The translations under genes were made by a program, and so were the position numbers. Below the pieces are notes generated by a model. It saw only the letters and a list, made by a program, of their open reading frames with translations, was not told where the DNA came from and ran no database searches. 64,000 bases of DNA, from the NCBI RefSeq assembly GCF_022698145.1, contig NZ_JALDAX010000020.1, positions 62,001 to 126,000 of the forward strand, written 5' to 3'. The first letter of the stretch is position 1. Every line of letters begins with the position of its first letter. Shown in pieces: positions 61,215 to 64,000 of the stretch. The stretch comes from Streptomyces spinosisporus. GTDB lineage: Bacteria > Actinomycetota > Actinomycetes > Streptomycetales > Streptomycetaceae.

Positions 61215-63569
61215 GTGACCCATAGACCTTGGACGTTCAGAGCGACCGCGATCGGTGTCGCGCTCGCGGCGGCCACCGCCACGTTCTCGACGTTCGCCGT
61301 GGCCCAGGCCGCCGACCCGGCGGGATCCGCCACCGTCGAGCGCCACGACCCGGCGGCGGTCAAGAACATGGCGGAGCACGACCTCGACGGACCCCTCTCC
61401 AAGACCCAGGAGGCCCAGCGCCAGGAGGCCCTGAACGAGGTCATATCCGGCCGGGCTCAGGCCAAGGACCGGCACGGTTCGCAGGTCGTCCAGCTCAAGA
61501 GCCGCAAGGGCGACAGCAAGTACGTCGAGCTGAGCCGGGAGAAGACCGACAAGATCTTCACCATCCTCGCGGAGTTCGGCGACCAGACAGACCCGAAGTA
61601 CGGCGGCACCCCCGGCCCCCTGCACAACCAGATAGCCGCTCCCGACCGGTCCAAGGACAACTCCACGGACTGGAAGGCGGACTACAACCAGCAGCACTTC
61701 GAGGAGATGTACTTCGGCACCGGCAAGAACACCGAGTCGCTGAAGAAGTACTACGAGAAGCAGTCCTCGGGCCGCTACTCGGTCGACGGCGAAGTCAGCG
61801 ACTGGGTCAAGGTGCCCTACAACGAGGCCCGTTACGGCAACAACGCCTGCGGCTCCACCACCTGCTCCACCGCCTGGAACCTGGTGCGCGACGGCCTCAA
61901 CGCCTGGGTCGCCGACCAGAAGGCGGCCGGCAAGTCCGACGCCGACATCAAGGCGGACCTCGCCCAGTACGACCAGTGGGACCGCTACGACTTCGACGGC
62001 GACGGCAACTTCAACGAGCCCGACGGCTACATCGACCACTTCCAGATCGTGCACGCCGGCGAGGACGAGTCCGCGGGCGGCGGCGCCCAGGGCACCGACG
62101 CCATCTGGGCCCACCGCTGGTACGCCTTCGGCACCGACGCCGGCGCCACCGGCCCCGAGAACAACAAGCTCGGCGGCACCCAGGTCGGCGACACCGGCAT
62201 CTGGGTCGGCGACTACACCATGCAGCCGGAGAACGGCGGACTCGGCGTCTACGCCCACGAGTACGGACACGACCTCGGCCTGCCGGACGAGTACGACACC
62301 AACGGCGGCGAGAACTCCACCGGCTTCTGGACCCTGATGTCCTCCGGCTCCTGGCTCGGCACCGGCAAGAACGCCATCGGCGACCTGCCGGGCGACATGA
62401 ACGCCTGGGACAAGCTGCAGCTGGGCTGGCTCAACTACGACACGGCGAAGGCCGGGAAGAAGTCGAAGCACAAGCTGGGCGTCGCCGAGTACAACACCAA
62501 GAACAAGCAGGCGCTGGTGGTCTCGCTGCCCGACAAGGCGGTCACCACCGAGGTGGTCACTCCCGCCGAGGGCTCGACCCAGTGGTGGAGCGGCAGCGGC
62601 GACGACCTGAAGAACACGCTGACGCGTGAAGTCGACCTGACCGGCAAGAAGTCGGCCGCCCTCACGCTCGACGGCTGGTACGACATCGAGGCGGGCTACG
62701 ACTACCTCTACGCCGAGGTGTCGACCGACGGCGGCGCCAACTGGACCGCTCTGGACGGCACGGTGGACGGCCAGGCCATCCCGCGCGACGGCAGCGACAA
62801 GCCCGCGCTCACCGGCACGATCGACGCGTACAAGAAGCTGTCGTACCCGCTGGACGCCTACGCCGGCCAGAAGATCCAGCTGCGCTTCCGCTACCAGACC
62901 GACGGCGGTGTGGCGCAGAAGGGCTTCGCGGCCGACGAGATCACCGTGACCGCGGACGGCGCACCGGTCTTCTCCGACAACGCCGAGGCAGCGGACGCCG
63001 CTTGGACCGCGAACGGCTTCTCCCGCATCGGCGCGTCCTTCACCAAGGACTACCAGCAGTACTACGTCGCGGAGAACCGTCAGTACGTGTCGTACGACAA
63101 GACCCTGAAGACGGGCCCGTACAACTTCGGCTTCTCGACGACCCGTCCGGACTGGGTGGAGCACTACCCGTACCAGAACGGCCTGTTGATCTGGAAGTGG
63201 GACACCTCGCAGCTGGACAACAACACCGGTGACCACCCGGGCACGGGTCTGATCCTGCCGGTCGACTCGCACCCGGCGGCGCTGAAGTGGTCCGACGGCA
63301 CGCTGATGCGCAACCGCATCCAGGCCTACGACTCGCCCTTCAGCCGCTACCGCACGGACGGCATGACGCTGCACAACGCGGACGTGGCGACGAAGATCAA
63401 GAGCTCTTCCGGGGTGCCGGTCTTCAACGACCGGACGAACACCTACTACGACCCGGCGAACCCGGCCGGCGGCGTCAAGATCACTGACACCAACACCAAG
63501 ATCAAGATCGTTCAGGAGGCCAAGGACGGCTCCACGATCCGGCTCGAGGTCGGCCCTGCAGTGAAGTAA
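61215..63569 (+). CDS. Secreted M6-family metalloprotease (immune inhibitor A type)
   Basis: A 784-residue secreted protease. Residues 1-32 are a signal peptide ending AVAQA. The propeptide region follows (to about 110), then the M6 catalytic domain with the zinc site VYAHEYGHDLGLPDEYD near 350 (HExxH plus third ligand Asp) and SSGSWLGTG after it. The C-terminal 350 residues form the beta-rich part with VEGYD-like DIEAGYDYLYAEVSTDGGAN and calcium-type Asp runs (DFDGDGNFNEPDG near 265). GTG 61215 has AGAGGA upstream. Secreted proteases of this type feed on proteins in soil; a terminator follows at 63596. Confidence 0.92.
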   Translation: MTHRPWTFRATAIGVALAAATATFSTFAVAQAADPAGSATVERHDPAAVKNMAEHDLDGPLSKTQEAQRQEALNEVISGRAQAKDRHGSQVVQLKSRKGDSKYVELSREKTDKIFTILAEFGDQTDPKYGGTPGPLHNQIAAPDRSKDNSTDWKADYNQQHFEEMYFGTGKNTESLKKYYEKQSSGRYSVDGEVSDWVKVPYNEARYGNNACGSTTCSTAWNLVRDGLNAWVADQKAAGKSDADIKADLAQYDQWDRYDFDGDGNFNEPDGYIDHFQIVHAGEDESAGGGAQGTDAIWAHRWYAFGTDAGATGPENNKLGGTQVGDTGIWVGDYTMQPENGGLGVYAHEYGHDLGLPDEYDTNGGENSTGFWTLMSSGSWLGTGKNAIGDLPGDMNAWDKLQLGWLNYDTAKAGKKSKHKLGVAEYNTKNKQALVVSLPDKAVTTEVVTPAEGSTQWWSGSGDDLKNTLTREVDLTGKKSAALTLDGWYDIEAGYDYLYAEVSTDGGANWTALDGTVDGQAIPRDGSDKPALTGTIDAYKKLSYPLDAYAGQKIQLRFRYQTDGGVAQKGFAADEITVTADGAPVFSDNAEAADAAWTANGFSRIGASFTKDYQQYYVAENRQYVSYDKTLKTGPYNFGFSTTRPDWVEHYPYQNGLLIWKWDTSQLDNNTGDHPGTGLILPVDSHPAALKWSDGTLMRNRIQAYDSPFSRYRTDGMTLHNADVATKIKSSSGVPVFNDRTNTYYDPANPAGGVKITDTNTKIKIVQEAKDGSTIRLEVGPAVK

Positions 63570-63595
63570 TCGGCATTTCTGCAGGTCAGAAGCGT

Positions 63596-63629
63596 ATCGG
63601 CGGTGACCCCCTGGCGGGTCGCCGCCGAT
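63596..63629 (+). terminator. Terminator after the M6 protease gene
   Basis: ATCGGCGGTGACCC (63596-63609), loop CCTGGC, GGGTCGCCGCCGAT (63616-63629): a 14-bp stem with one G-T pair, then CGTGTTTA. Confidence 0.8.
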
Positions 63630-63715
63630 CGTGTTTAGGTGCGTCCTGTGCTTCCCTTATTGACAGTCCTGCCGACTGTCCCATCGACGCCGACACGCAC
63701 GGGGGTGTGACCTGC

Positions 63716-64000
63716 ATGGCCGCAGGAGGTTTCTGCAAGCTGCCGACCGGCAGCGTGGTGGTGGCTCTGAACCTGCCCAGACCCACCGCCGACGGCACGG
63801 GCTGCGTCCGTGTCCTCGTCCACGCCCACAACCGGGCGCGCGCCCTGACCAGGCTGCGCAACCTGGGCATGCGGGCCGTCTACCTGCGCGGCAACGGGGC
63901 CCCGCCGACCCCGGACGAGATCACCGCGGTCCTGCACCACCCCGACGGCGTCATATGGCGCACAGCCCCCGACAACGGTGTCAACACGGACCTTCCGCAG
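63716..64000 (+). CDS. Partial gene of unknown function, cut by the window end
   Basis: An open frame from ATG 63716 to the end of the window (95 codons, no stop). The protein starts MAAGGFCKLPTGSVVVALNL, continues with VRVLVHAHNRARALTRLRNL and GMRAVYLRGNGAPPTPDEIT, then VLHHPDGVIWRTAP. Codon use is typical for the genome. No domain is recognised; start codon and full length are uncertain. Confidence 0.6.
   Translation, partial: MAAGGFCKLPTGSVVVALNLPRPTADGTGCVRVLVHAHNRARALTRLRNLGMRAVYLRGNGAPPTPDEITAVLHHPDGVIWRTAPDNGVNTDLPQ

Overview
The window is a high-GC actinomycete chromosome segment, almost certainly Streptomyces. The signs are third-position G/C bias, frequent GTG/TTG starts, leaderless-looking promoters, an SsgA-like sporulation protein, the HU gene hupA beside murA, and a matAB-type aggregation locus. 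Gene content and order resemble the core chromosome around hup, murA and hppD in S. coelicolor (from memory, not by comparison). I see no prophage, integrase, insertion sequence or CRISPR array, and 63716-64000 is a gene cut by the window edge.
Layout. 83-1066: a secreted esterase. 7414 down to 1056 (minus strand): a sugar ABC transporter, an alpha-xylosidase and a LacI repressor in one operon, with two palindromic LacI-type operators in its promoter. 7415-8205: no intact gene, but fragments of a LysR regulator on both strands. 8206-12667: matA, matB and an acyltransferase for extracellular amino-polysaccharide. 12745-15669: a four-gene WXG100/type VII-like cassette. 15746-20100: two membrane proteins, the nitrate transporter narK, and a uroporphyrinogen-III-synthase-like protein with a winged helix. 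20113-20712: a large nested minisatellite. 20718-23690: DUF1772 and CGNR proteins, then an ECF sigma/anti-sigma pair. 23776-30762: a HelD-like RNA polymerase ATPase, a candidate structured small RNA, malic enzyme, hupA, murA and a YqgE protein.
30793-36027: a small DUF3039 protein, then a DasR-like operator, an ABC transporter and a beta-N-acetylhexosaminidase, forming a GlcNAc/chitin-oligomer unit. 36328-41409: a xanthine-dehydrogenase-like three-subunit molybdoenzyme with an aberrant active site, followed by a 44-residue membrane protein. 41703-46112: a tandem SUKH-like protein, tRNA-Cys, a DEAD/DEAH helicase and an IclR regulator. 46254-52501: a Lon-like protease, a glycine-betaine-type ABC system, and an Lrp regulator divergent from hppD (tyrosine catabolism). 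52590-54619: a teichoic-acid-protein-C-like protein and a three-polypeptide nitrile hydratase or thiocyanate-hydrolase-type enzyme. 54621-63569: a TPR protein, a GlcD-type FAD oxidase, SsgG, two RDD membrane proteins, a small membrane protein and a secreted M6 metalloprotease.
The observations most worth following are the structured RNA candidate at 26150-26285, the molybdenum subunit lacking its catalytic glutamate (38969-41278), the split nitrile hydratase (53478-54619), the 14-bp minisatellites that overlap stop codons, and a Streptomyces dispersed repeat incorporated into the N-terminus of a permease (32638-32668).
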